A stretch of 64,000 nt of DNA from Saturnia japonica (Eukaryota; Arthropoda; Insecta; Lepidoptera; Saturniidae). The stretch's first letter is position 1. Each line of letters begins with the position of its first letter. The notes beneath the pieces were generated by a model. It ran no database searches and was not told the DNA's origin. It saw nothing but the letters and a program-made list of their open reading frames with translations. Below are positions 23,530 to 35,800 of this stretch, piece after piece. The stretch is from NCBI GenBank assembly GCA_033032175.1, contig CM065320.1:17565413-17629412 (forward strand). The letters are read 5' to 3'. The translations under genes were made by a program, and so were the position numbers.

Positions 23530-24266
23530 AACCCTTTAATATGACTTACTCTGAACAACTGCTTAGTGTACGACGATTTACAAATTTATCACAAAATGTT
23601 TATTTATAAATTTATCTCTCTGTTTACACGTTGCGTCCATGCCTACGTGCTTTATGCTACGTGCGCCCTTTCTCAATCGATCTCAATCGCTCTCTTCCTC
23701 TCTCTCTCTCTCTCGAAACGTTTCACATTTCCTGACGCGTCTTCGTGATGCGTTGCATCCGTAAAAATGTTACCCTCATGCGCGTAAATAATTTTCACTT
23801 CAAAAATACCTATTATGCTTATCACAGATTTGATAAAAACTGTGATGTTTATCATGTCAATGTAGCTGTCAGCAATACATACAAACTGCATCTTGATTTA
23901 ATCTTACAATTGTGAAGTCATGATTCACTCAAATCATAAAACAAAGAAATTCCACTTGAATAACATATTTCTTGGCAATCGCTTTCTCGCAGACTCACAG
24001 TCAACTCTAGTGAATTATTCAAACACGTTCCCGTTACACGCTCCATTGGCTGCACACTAGCTCTACCAGCCACTTGTAGTTCAGTGATAACACTTCAAAA
24101 TCCATTTCGAGTCAGTTTTATATTAATAATAATTATTAGTTTTTATCGTCATCATCGTCATCGTCTTCAGCTGCTTTGTCGTATGACAAATTAACACTTT
24201 AAATTAATATAATGGGTTTCAATAAACATTCGATTTAGATAATTAAGTAAAGTTATGAAATTACCT
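23530..24266. other. Non-coding DNA with simple repeats
   Basis: Has a CT microsatellite at about 23696-23714 and a TCGTCATCA-type degenerate microsatellite at 24146-24168. On the minus strand the latter would read as a short acidic tail (AAEDDDDDDDKN, then stop). Confidence 0.5.
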
Positions 24267-24466
24267 GTATGTGAGTTTTCTGTGTAAAGTCTATAATATC
24301 GTCTACAGCGTTTCCGAACACAGGCGGTTGTCTCGTATTGTAATATTTTTTACTAATTTTATCTACTTCATCTAATTTTACTAGTCTCTGACTTAGTCTA
24401 AATCTAATTTTATAAACTTCTATTGAGTTGCTGCATTTTATTAAACATAATATATGTAAATGTTTG
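24267..24466 (-). CDS. Probable internal exon of an unidentified gene
   Basis: The minus strand has a good 3' splice site (pyrimidine-rich CTCCCTCTGTCGTTTTAG ending at 24467) followed by about 66 open codons and a 5' splice site CAG/GTAATT after 24267. The translation includes YKIRFRLSQRLVKLDEVDKI, SKKYYNTRQPPVFGNAVDDI and IDFTQKTHIQ. It has balanced amino-acid use and amphipathic helical character, unlike the AT-driven frames around it. It has no ATG, so simple ORF searches miss it. Without splicing the frame would close as VIS plus TAA at 24258-24256. I do not recognise the protein. In the same frame upstream (24590-24510), RLSEIRVDDLISLLLKREQ looks coding-like too, but two stops lie between. 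A decayed transposon protein is the main alternative. Confidence 0.35.
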
Positions 24467-24957
24467 AACTAAAACGACAGAGGGAGCTTATGTCGGCGAA
24501 CTACTCAATTATTCAAATGTGCCTGTTCACGCTTCAATAGCAACGAGATGAGATCATCAACTCGGATTTCAGATAGCCGATCCTATATTATCAACGCCTT
24601 TACGAGTACTAACAATAAATTAATAGGCACCGTCTCCTTGTCTCTTAGAGGTCATTCACTCTGAACCATGTTTCGTTGGTATTGTAAGTTGTATATTATG
24701 TACATACGTTGACAGTATCGAAACTGAAAGTTATTGTTTTGTATTTTAATGACATGGAATATTTTGGAGGCTTATAACTCTTTGTTTAATACGTCTTATC
24801 ACAATCCAAGTTTTGATTTTTTCTGATTATTTAAATGTAAACTGATTTTATAATATTATGATGTCGAACCCATGGTGTCTATCCCATGCCCATCAAAACA
24901 AATTAAAGTTCCGACCGAGTGGATCCTTTGAACTCGTTCTAGTCAATTATTCAAATG

Positions 24958-24990
24958 CCGTGTCCGTGTCCGTGTCCGTGTCCGTGTCCG
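24958..24990 (+). repeat. CCGTGT hexamer microsatellite
   Basis: About five and a half perfect head-to-tail copies of CCGTGT. Confidence 0.95.
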
Positions 24991-25172
24991 TATCGCTTCA
25001 CGCTCCACCACCTCGCCATCGCGAATAACATCTACTTTGATGATAATCCTATCAACCTTTTTACTCTTTTATCGTACGTAGTTTGCGTCTATTTATCGCT
25101 TTTTCATTCAATTTCTGTGAAAACTTTTACTTATACCATACGCTGCAAAGCATAGTGATAAGCTGTAAAAAA

Positions 25173-26448
25173 CAATGGTCTGCAATGAAATCCTCTTTTA
25201 AAAAATTTTTGTCATAAATATGACGATTCAAATGTTCTGAATCTATCCCCGTGGACCGATTTTTTCTATCACGTATAGATTTTTTGATGTTTTTTTTTTT
25301 ATTTTAAAAATTTGGGGTTTTTTTTAATTTTTTGCGCGTCAATGTTACAAACAGTTTATATACGAACAATGTATGTACAAAATAAGTTTTAGCGAGTTGT
25401 AAGAGAAAGAAAGGAAGTGTCGAAGGTGATTTTTATGGTAGTACACACGCGCATGCGCAGTATTCGCTGTGACTTCACAACAGTTGAGTGAAAACTTGTT
25501 TCTTAATTGTTTACATTTTGTATCAAATATTTTCGTAAGTTTTGCATAAAGTCCATGTTCTCTATATTGGTTTTGAGTTTTTTATGTGAAGTTTATGAAT
25601 TTTTTAATGAATAGAGCCAATAAATATAAAATAAATGTTTGAAAATTATTTTAATAAAATTCTATGTAATTGCAAAAGGAATAAAAATGGTGCAAGTTTT
25701 CAATATCTCAAAACAAAATTTCCTCGAATAACTGACGCAATATTGAAGGAAGGAATTTTTGTAGATCCGCAGATACATGAGCTAATGAAAGATTAAGCTT
25801 TTGATTCGAAGTTGAGCGAAGCAGAAAAAAGAGCTTGGGTGGCTTTTGTGGAAATTTGTCCTAATTTTCTTGGGAATACAAAAAATGAGAACTGCCGACA
25901 AATCATTCGGGAGCTTCTTTCTGCTTATAAAGCTGTAGGATGCAATATGTCACTCAAGATTCATTTTTTGGACTCTCATTTAGATTTCTTTCCTGAAAAT
26001 CTTGGAGCCGTATCAGATGAGCATGGTGAAAGGTTTCATCAGGATATAATGCAGATAGAAAAACGTTACAGTGGGAAATGATCAGCAGCAATGCTTGCTG
26101 ATTTCTGTTGGTCAATTCGCCGAGAAACTCCAATAGAAACGATGAAAAGGGAAAAACCATAAAATAACAAATTTTCTCACCATATAATGAGATAACTGAC
26201 CGATATTTATTCATTTTGTGACTATAATTTAGGATTTTTCACTGTAAAACTTAGACCGTAGTATTTTTTCATTTCGTTATGATAATTGATATTTTAATAA
26301 TATTGTTTGTTAATTAAATAAATATTATATTAGAAATCTACGTGTGGTACCTAATTGTATGTCAGATTCTGAGTTTAGAGCACAAAATATGATGAATTCA
26401 TGCATGAAAACAGGAAGTAGAAAAAAAATTTTTTTTTGCAGACCAGTG
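25173..26448 (+). mobile_element. Short element with CACTA-like ends
   Basis: The ends are CAATGGTCTGCAA (25173-25185) and, on the other strand, CACTGGTCTGCAA (26448-26436): a 13-bp inverted repeat with one mismatch. Both are flanked by AAA, which could be a 3-bp duplication. CACTA-superfamily elements have such CACTA/CACTG starts and 2-3 bp duplications, so this is a possible assignment. The interior carries a broken conserved reading frame. The ends are short and sit in A/T-rich DNA, so chance pairing is possible. Confidence 0.4.
25640..26170 (+). pseudogene. Broken copy of a conserved repeated insect protein (C-terminal region)
   Basis: The plus frame reads, across stops, ITDAILKEGIFVDPQIHELM, a TAA at about 25793, then LSEAEKRAWVAFVEICPNFL, MSLKIHFLDSHLDFFPENLG and AVSDEHGERFHQDI. 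It meets a TGA at 26079-26081 where related copies as I remember them have a tryptophan, and continues with MLADFCWSIRRE. I know this wording from many-copy uncharacterised proteins in arthropod genomes, but I cannot give it a biochemical function. Two stops make this copy a pseudogene. The placement between inverted ends suggests transposon origin. Confidence 0.6.
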
Positions 26449-28362
26449 AAATTAGACATTACTATTTAGTCTTTATTAAGTTGTATTTAGTTCAACATTG
26501 ATTAAAGAACAAAGATTTAGAAGACATAAAAACTGGTCGGGTCTTTGGAATACTACTGATAATACTGATCTAAAAGTGACAGTGTTTTACAGCGAACTAA
26601 GCGTAATTATAATGAAGTATAGACCGTATTCTAGAAAAAGTAATCGTCGATACCCAAAATATGGTTTAGTAAATCTTTGATAAAATGTTTAAAGGATAAA
26701 GCGAAATATCATAATAAATAAAAAGTATTTTAATTTGATGGATAAGCTCACATTTGAAATTCTTCGAGAAAGAAGCGAAACCATGATTAAAGATTATTTG
26801 AAGACTTAAAAGTACAGCCGCTAGAACTCTGAGTACTAAACCAAAATACATCTGGACTAAATATAAACGATCTAAAATCGAATAGCAATTATTTACTTAA
26901 TAAAATGGTTTTCGAACAGCAAATAGCAAATGGAGGTCAAGATATCTGCAACATCTTCTTTTAACATTTTAATGCTGTATATAAAATTGTAGATAATTCT
27001 AAAACCTATCAATATAATTTTGATTGTTTTGCAGCACTTTGACGCTTATTAATATTATGTTACATGAATCTGAGGTAGCCTCAGCTGTATCTAACCTAGA
27101 CATTAATAAGGAAATAGGACAACAACAGTTGGTAACATTCCAACAACGCTCTTTAAAAGATGTGCTAAACCTTTACTATAAACCCTTGTTGACTATTTCT
27201 AATGAGTCTTTAAGAATTAAATGTAAAAGTAGGATTGAGTGTAAAAGTAATGGTTAACATGTTTTATTGTACAAGATGTGTTCACATTTTAAAGCACACA
27301 ACACACTTTTTTTTTAATTTTAATTGTTATAAATATGTTTGCGATAACCGGTGTGAAAACAAATTAAAAAAAACAACTCGTCTTTTGTTTAATATTGTTA
27401 AGTGCAAGGAATAAGCGTACATATTCACGTAAGTACTCTAAACTTAACGAAATAACTTATAATTCATCTTACAGAATACAACTCTGAATGTTTCTGTTTC
27501 TTCTGTTTCATAAATGCAGAATATTAATTTACCAAGCCTTAAGTACACCAAACGAAATTATCTAATCTTAACTTCTTTATCGAACATCTCGATAGCTAGT
27601 TTAAGTTTGTTAGTAACACTTAAGCATCCATTTCGAAGACAAAGTTCACGACTCTTTTGTCCGGTTTCAGAGTAGGTACTGGAAAGTTAGTGTTCATTTA
27701 AACTTAGTAACGAGACCATTAGTCGGTGAGGTCACATTCCCGAGACCTCGGAACATCTTAACTAAATAACACGTTTACGTCAACATCTTAAGAATATAAC
27801 TGGGAGAATAATATTAAAAGCACTTTCAATATATTTCGCCTCTTGTATTCTAGGATCAGATTCAATCCGTTACTTAGAGGGCTTAGGCTTAACCGTTTTA
27901 ACACTGATACCTCTTTTCAATGGAAGTTACTAGCTCAATCTACAAATACAAGTAGGATAACTGGATAACTAGCGTCATTGCAAGAAATATTTAATACTTC
28001 TATAATATAAAATGAATACAGTCACGTAGACTGCATATCAGTTATAAACTGGACCGGAATCGAAGCCGCATTCCGGCGGTGCAACACCACAACTATCAGT
28101 TCCGGATTCAACTTGTCCAACTAGCACGTACCGACTATCGAGCTTTCGTTTGAACGTTCACAGTTCAACGGTATTCACGGTAGCACAACTTTTAGTTTGA
28201 TGTTTCATTTTGTAACAAAATTACGTTAAACATTTTGTGTCTCACAACTGATGAAAGATTCTTGAATACTTGATCAATTATTGATATTTTGCTCGGAAAC
28301 TTATTTATATTATATCCCAACGAATACTTTAAGAACGTTTAGATGTTAGTTTCTCTCTGCTA
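26449..28362. other. Non-coding AT-rich DNA
   Basis: Small open frames at 26498-26680 and 27024-27257 have no recognisable family. No repeat was seen. Confidence 0.45.
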
Positions 28363-28740
28363 TACAGGGTATTAGTAGACCGCTCCCGAAAATGAAGACA
28401 GACGATAGTACTAATGACACCTTTGATGATGGGACGGAAAAAAAATTGATCCTGATTAAAAAAAAATCATATTATTTAAACTTTTTATTAGCATTATGTT
28501 ACGCTCCATCATGTTAGTACAACTTAATGAAACGAGAATTTTACAAAAAAATACAATACTTTACTGAAAAAAAAACCAGCAATGAACACCAAATTAAATA
28601 CAGCTGATTGCTAGGGTCAAATAACGCGCAGGCGCGGCGTGTCGCGGCGCCAGTCCAGCGCGAGCGCGGCGCGGTGCCTTTCTCGCGCGTCCCGTAGCTG
28701 GCGATCGCACAAATACTTATTTACAATATTGTCTAAATAC
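28363..28740 (+). repeat. Left long terminal inverted repeat
   Basis: About 378 bp, matching the inverse of 30755-31090 with scattered changes. The part at 28621-28695 is CpG-dense (GCGGCGTGTCGCGGCGCC type) and about 50 bp longer than its partner. A GGGTTCGATTCCCC B-box-like word lies just inside, at about 28818-28832. Confidence 0.8.
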
Positions 28741-29169
28741 CTAACTTATCTACTTTGCCACTGTGCTAGTGTCTACCTGGCCACTTTCATTCGAATTCTC
28801 CGGTTGAATTAAAAAAGTAACGGGTTCGATTCCCCGCGAATGAAAAAAATACTTAAATAAAATTTTAACAAGCATTGAGCCATGTTTTTTTATCCATCGT
28901 GTAAGAATGTTTATTATTCTGATGTATTCAGTTATGTACCTATTCATATCAGTTTAGTACTAAGTTATTTATAAAAAATGTAGGTATGAAACAGCTTACC
29001 GATCCAAAGCTTCCGTGGTCTTATGAGATGCGGCTCAAATTGTACCCCATTCATTTCGAGGCAGATTTGGGCTCGGCGTTGCGTATCCTCATGCAGGCAT
29101 CATCGTGGAGTCCTCGACCCAGTCCGCACGTAGTTTGTCGAAAACATCCACGGTCCTTTGGTGCATTTC

Positions 29170-30077
29170 GTTGGCACTAACACACTTACGATTAAAAGCA
29201 CATTCTCTCACATACCCCTACAGAAAGAAGACTAACGGGGTCAGATCGGGTGACAGAGGTGGCCAAGAGTATGGTCCTAGTCTGCCGATCCAGCGATCAT
29301 CAAATAGCTCAGTGAGGCGCTCACGGACGAATCTGAGGATGTGGGGGTGCACCATCATGCTGAAACCATTTTCGGCGATATTCAGCTAATGATAAATCGT
29401 CTAAAATGTCCTCCGACTGTTCATTTATGAGGTTTAAATATCGCTGTCCGTCAAGTTGCTGTGGCAGAATCATTGGTTCTAGTATGCGATCCTTAAATAA
29501 ACCTGCCCATACGTTAACCGACCATCGGGTTTGGTGCCTGGTTTGTAGAACAGCGTGCGGGTTCACCTCGGAATAAACAATTGTATTTCTTCGGTTCCAC
29601 AGCCCGTTTCCTGTAAATGTCTACTCGTCCGTCCAGATCACGTGTTCAATGAAACCAGGCACACGTTGTTGCGGGTCTTATCCAATGGTAAAAAACTCGC
29701 CAGTGATCGTTCTCACCGGATACCAACCAAGCTTGCAGTTTGTGCACTTTTTATGGGTACATTCGTTTACGCTTTAACACCTTGGAAACTGTCCAGTATA
29801 ACACACTTGTTACATCTCGAAGCCTTAACAATTTAGCAATACCTCGTTTAACTAAGTTCGGATTTCAGCGAACGACATCAAAAATGCTCTCCTCGAACTG
29901 AATAGCCACTTGACTTCCACCTCCTGTCGCTACTGGGGCAGTGGGCCGATTATCCAACACTCGCTGAATAGCTGCTGTTATCAGGCGAGAGTCAGTCGGA
30001 TGTCCAGCTGTCGGGAATCTCTCTCGGTAAATTCGTAATGCACGCGAAGCATTCCCGCGAGCTTCTCCAAGGCACAT
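29170..30077 (-). pseudogene. DDE transposase pseudogene of the long-inverted-repeat element
   Basis: Tc1/mariner-type transposases cut and paste the element by a DDE/D triad. The minus-strand start at 30077 reads MCLGEARGNASRALRIYRER, the helix-turn-helix (DUF4817-like) N-terminus seen in insect copies. The middle is frame-broken. The second catalytic Asp is kept in WFQHDGAPPH (within 29321-29566, after PMILPQQLDGQRYL). Further on the frame reads RWIGRLGPYSWPPLSPDL then TPLVFFL. The third acidic residue, expected in TPLDFFLWG, is a valine codon at 29232-29230, and the following tryptophan is a TAG at 29220-29218. Several frameshifts and stops make it dead. Confidence 0.8.
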
Positions 30078-30754
30078 TATTCATTAACATGCTACCGTAT
30101 TCACGAACACTATAAACGTATGCGTTAGGCATTATTAAAACAAAACTCTCATAAAATCAACACAATCTTAAAAAGAAACAAAAAACGTAACAATAAAATA
30201 ATGACAAGAACTTAGTTAACAATACGATTGAACGAATATCTGTCGCCCACGCACGCGCACATGAAATGAAAGTCAAAGTGTAACTGTCTCAAGAACTAAA
30301 AATACTAAACTTAATAATCAACCCCGCCAAAAGAAATAAAGCGCCGCGGGCCGCCACCTTGCAGTAGCCCCTCGTTAGCGTCGACAGCGGCACTTTGATC
30401 TTTTCCGCAGATCGATAAACCGTTATACCTACATTCACGACTATTATTTCATAAGTTTAGTTATCTCTACTGACTAGTCTTCATATGGAATTTAGAAGTT
30501 ATAATTCAATTTTTTTTTATACATTTATACAATCAATTGTACCCTGACGTAACAAGAAGCTCGCTACTACAAAAATGATATTAGAATATTAAATTAACCT
30601 AATTGGATTATCACGTACACAATTAAAAAATTTACAATTTTGTACAAGAAATTAAAAATGAAATGGTACAGAATAATGTAATAGTTGAAGAAACTATTTG
30701 CAATTATGATCGACAATTAATTTATCTATCAGAATGAATTTAAAATAGAATTCT

Positions 30755-31090
30755 TGTACTTTATGTTGTAAATAAGTATTTATTTGATTGTTAGTTGCGT
30801 GCAGCGCAAGATTGACGCTGCGCCCGGGCGTTCGTTGATCCGAGCATCAGCTGTTTTTGATTTTGTGTTTCATTGCTGGTTTTTTTTTTAGTAAAGTAAT
30901 GTATTTTTTATGAAATTATCGTTTCATTTAGCTGTACTAACACGATGGAGCGTAAATAATGCTAATAAAAAGTTTAAATAATATGATTTTTTTTTTATCA
31001 GGATCAATTTTTTTTCCATCCCATCATCAAAGGTGTCATTAGTACTATCGTCTGTCTTCATTTTCGGGAGTGGTCTACTAATACCCTGTA
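30755..31090 (-). repeat. Right long terminal inverted repeat
   Basis: About 336 bp, the inverted partner of 28363-28740. Its GC-rich middle (30795-30835) is shorter and diverged. Confidence 0.8.
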
Positions 31091-32826
31091 TAAGTTTCAA
31101 ATAAATTATTACTTATAATTTGAATGCAGTGTAATTAATATATGTCACCGGATAATCGCACAAACAGTTATCCTATATATAAATTAGTGTGATTATAAAC
31201 TGTCCTTAGTTTAGCGTAGCGGAATGTACGTTAGATTGTGAACGGATACTAAAAGCAGTCTAGCGGTTACATTTGCATAGGGTTAAAAATGAACTGGACT
31301 GCTTAGATTAGGTTGAAACTATGATCTTAAACAAATTAGTAATCGCTGAAAATTCACATTTTTTATGTCTTAGTATCATGATTTTGCTTATATAGACAAA
31401 CCTCAAAAATTCACAATTATTAATGTTTAATGTAGATTGTTGATAAAACTATAGGTCCATATAATTATTCGGTGATATATAAAATTTATAATTGTAGAAA
31501 TGTCTTTATTTGAGCTCACTGGTTGCGTTCTCAGCTGTCCGCTGTCGTACTCTACACTACTAGTACAGTGGCACGTGGCTCGTGGCTCGTGACGAGGAGC
31601 GCGGGGCGCGGGCGACGATGTTGCTTGAACAACTTCATTGAAACACAAAGTTTCGTTTAGCTCAGCTACGCCGCTACGGATTCACTACATACTTTGTATT
31701 TATCTAAATTAATAGTTGGTACATAACAGAAGAGTACTTTGCATGAATGCACTTTTTTAGCTATTTCTACATCCCACTTCTGGATCTAGATAAAAAGTGA
31801 AGTTCAAAATTCATCATGAAAATATTCTTGGTTCTAGACTATTGAAGTTAATATTGATTGATAATGAAGTAGTAATATGTCCGCAATGCCGCTGCCGTGC
31901 CTAGTTAGTAGCTACCTCGAAATGAGCATGACATTCTACTAGTATGTCTTCTGAGACCGTCCGGCTCTTGCGATCCAGTGTGCACTCTGCCTGCATTGGC
32001 ATTTTATGTGAATCTGGACATCATACATAGAATATGAACAACTTATTACAAAATTTTAATTTCTATCGCGAAACAGCCATGCTCGCACTGTTGTGTTCAG
32101 TCTGAATAGTGTGGTTTACAATATGTACTGGTACAAGAGCAGTACTAGCTCACTCCTCAGGACTAACGAGCTGTTACTGAGTATTCTCAGTACTGCGATC
32201 CTTTTTGTAATTGCCCACGAATATTTCTAGATGGTGACGCTGATAGTCTAGTGACGTGTGGCCAAGTAGACCTGTTACGGGAAGGTTAACAAACCAAACT
32301 TACAAAATATTTCAAATCATCTCAGTATTCTCTGCTAGTGCTTTCAGAGAAAATAACAACTAAGCTCTTCACGTTCATTTCAATTTATGTGAGTTCTGCA
32401 GGAATGAAAATAAATGCCGTTTTGTCTTTTACTAACTTTACGGGCGAATTCTCGATCAGCTCCTTATAAATAGAAGTTCTTCTTATCGAGGACCCTTTAT
32501 ATAGGGTTCAAAAGTTTTATTAAGTACTATATAAAAATGAAATCGTGTTATCCGATATTATAATATGTGATTCTAAATTAGTGTAATGTCAAAATTGAAG
32601 ATTGTGATGACCAATGATGAAGACATCACTATCAATAATAATTGTCATTTACAAAATATTTGTCGAAGCGCTCATATGTAATTAATAATTATGTTAAAGT
32701 AAACATAGCAGAATCTAAATAGAAAATGATTATTTGTTCTCTCTATCTCTCTCTCTGGCCTTAGCATCGTCAAATGTACTTGCTGTATATTGTGTAAACT
32801 TATAATTTTTAATTAATCATTATCTT
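31091..32826. other. Non-coding AT-rich DNA
   Basis: Includes a CpG-dense patch at 31570-31620 with GTGGCTC repeats and a small ORF on the minus strand that follows from it. Nothing recognised. Confidence 0.45.
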
Positions 32827-35800
32827 GCCGTTGTGGTTCCGGATTAGAATTGACCCCTCCATCTCTACCCGTGGATGTCGTAAGAGGCGACTAAGGGAAA
32901 AAATCTAGGGGATGGGCAGCAGCATCCCCCACTTAAACAACAAAAAGCAATATCTGCGCTCGCCAACCCGCATGCCCAGCGTGGCGAGTATGGGCAAATC
33001 CCCCCAATGAAAACGACAAGAACGACCAGGCCCCCAGTCCCCGGCGGCCCCGTTATTCCTAGTTTCGGTAGCGGCTATGGTAACGGCGGGGCAGGGGGTG
33101 CTAAGAATCCCCGGAAGAGTTCCAGCTACCGACCCCCACGACAACTGGCCCTGGCAACATATAATAATCGCACTTTGAGGACTGACGAGAATATTATCGA
33201 GCTGGAAGAGGAAATAGACAAGTTACACTGGGATCTTATAGGATTATCAGAAGTCCGAAGAGAGGGTGAGGACACGATAATCATGAAATCAGGTAACTTG
33301 TTCTATTACAGGGAGGGCGACCAACAGTCCCTAGGTGGTGTCGGGTTTATCGTCCGGAAGTCTCTCATTAACAACATCGTGACCATCGACAGTGTGTCGA
33401 GCAGGGTAGCGTACCTGATACTCAGAATATCCAAAAGATATTCGTTGAAGGTCATACAGGTTTACGCACCGACCTCGGTACACCCTGATGATGAAGTGGA
33501 GGTTTTGTATGAGGACATTAGTAGGGCCATACATACCTCGAAAACCCATTTCACTGTTGTAATGGGAGACTTTAACGCAAAGCTGGGCAAAAGAGATGGT
33601 GAAGAGTTGGGAGTGGGGCAATTTGGTTATGGGCAACGGAACCCTAGGGGCCAGAGGTTGGCCGATTTTATGGAGAAAGAGGGACTCTTTATGATGAACT
33701 CTTTCTTCCAGAAGCCACCTCATAGGAAATGAACCTGGATGAGCCCCGATGGTTCCACGAAAAATGAGATAGACTTCATTATGACCACGAAGAGACAAAT
33801 ATTCAATGATGTCACTGTGATTCACAGAGTGAAAACGGGCAGTGAACACCGAATGGTTAGAGGCACATTGAATATCAATCTAAAAATAGAAAGGTCTCGC
33901 CTGATGAAGTCTACGCTCCGACCCTCTAATGCTCAACTCCAAAACCCCGAGAGCTTTCAAGTCGAATTGAAAAACCAATTCGATTGCCTAGATAGTTGCG
34001 TCTCCGTAGATGATATTAGTAATAGGCTGGTAGAAACTGTCCATGCGGTTGGGTCCAAGTTCTTTAAAACTCACCGTAGCAATAGGACTCAAAAGATATC
34101 AGATCAAACCCGAAAACTCATGGCGGATCGGCGTGGTATGGCGCTGCAGTCTTCCGATGACGCTAAGTCCTATAGGCAGCTCAATAGATCTATTCATAAT
34201 TCCTTGGGACACGATGTCCAGTCTTACAATACCAAAAGTATTAAAGAGACGATAAAGCGGAATAAAGGCTCCAAAGTGTTCGCAAGAAATGCATCTATTG
34301 GGCAGAGCCAGTTGACGAAGCTGAAAATGGATGATGGCAGCGTAGCGTCCACCAAGCCAGAGGTATTAAGGGAGATCGAAAGGTTCTTTGGGCAGTTATA
34401 TACCTCGTCAACTAAGCCTGTTACCAGCCCGGCTAAAGATCCGAGAGCCGGGCTGACCCGACACTATACCGAAGATATCCCCGACATCACCCTGTACGAG
34501 ATTAGGATGGCCCTTAAGCAGCTTAAGAACAACAAGGCGCCGGGTGATGACGGAATTACATCAGAGCTTCTTAAAGCGGGTGGAACACCGGTACTTAAGG
34601 TCCTGCAGAAGCTCTTTAATTCCGTTATACTCGAGGGTAAAACGCCGGAAACGTGGGGCGGCAGCGTGGTGGTCCTGTTCTTCAAGAAGGGTGATAAAAC
34701 CTTATTGAAGAACTATCGGCCCATCTCGTTGCTGAGCCATGTTTATAAGCTGTTTTCGAGGGTCATCACGAATCGTCTCGAGCACAAGTTTGATGACTTC
34801 CAGCCTCCCGAACAAGCCGGTTTCCGAAAAGGCTTTAGCACCGTAGACCACATCTATACGCTGCGGCAGATTATACAGAAGACTGAGGAGTATAATCTGC
34901 CTTTATGCTTAGCATTCGTGGACTACGAAAAAGCCTTTGATTCGGTCGAAACCTGGGCAGTGTTGTAGTCTCCCCAGCGGTGCCGTATAGACTATCGATA
35001 TATCGAAGTGTTGAAGTGCTTGTACAACAACACCACCATGTCGGTCCGAGTACAGGAGCAGTGCACGAAGGCAATTCCTTTGAGAAGAGGCGTTAGACAG
35101 GGAGACGTAATATCTCCGAAACTGTTTACCGCCGCTCTAGAGGACGCCTTCAAGCTCTTGGAATGGCAAGGACTCGGCATCAATGTTAATGGCGAGTACA
35201 TCACTCACCTTCGATTTGCTGACGACATCGTAGTCATGGCAGAATCGCTGGAAGATCTTGGCACAATGCTCGATGGCCTCGACAAAGTTTCTCAACAGGT
35301 GGGCCTTAAAATGAACATGGACAAGACGAAAATCATGTCGAATATCCATGTGGAACCCACCCCAATATCAGTAGGGAACTCTTGTCTAGAAGTTGTTGAA
35401 GAATATGTCTACCTGGAACAAACAGTCCAGTTAGGTAGGTCCAACTTTGAAAAAGAGGTCAGTCGACGAATCCAACTCGGCTGGGCAGCGTTCGGGAAAC
35501 TGCGCGACGTCTTCTCGTCCAAAATACCTCAGTGCCTCAAGACAAAAGTCTTTGACCAGTGTATGTTGCCAGTGATGACATACGGCACAGAGACGTGGTC
35601 GCTCACTGTGGGCCTCATAAGAAAGCTCAAGGTCGCTCAGCGTGCTATGGAGAGGGCTATGCTTGGTGTTTCTCTACGAGATCGAATCAGAAATGAGGAG
35701 ATCCGTAGACAAACTAAGGTAACCGACATAGCCAAAAGGATTAGCAAGTTGAAGTGGCAGTGGGCGGGGCACATAGTTCGGAGAACTGACGGCCATTGGG

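Larger units (their letters stand above)
28363..31090 (-). mobile_element. Tc1/mariner-superfamily transposon with long terminal inverted repeats, decayed
   Basis: The left end TACAGGGTATTAGTAGACC and the inverted right end TACAGGGTATTAGTAGACC match exactly at the tips and continue as an inverted repeat for more than 330 bp. Each is flanked by TA (28361-28362 and 31091-31092), the usual duplication of this superfamily. Between them lies a minus-strand transposase pseudogene. The element is 2728 bp long. Confidence 0.85.

Noticed and set aside
28816..28834. A tRNA gene
   Set aside because: Only a B-box-like GGGTTCGATTCCCC is present; no cloverleaf or A box at the right distance.
34043..34255. 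Short ORFs overlapping the RTE copies and the BEL pol in other frames
   Set aside because: They are shadows of the real frames and recur at the same offset in both RTE copies.
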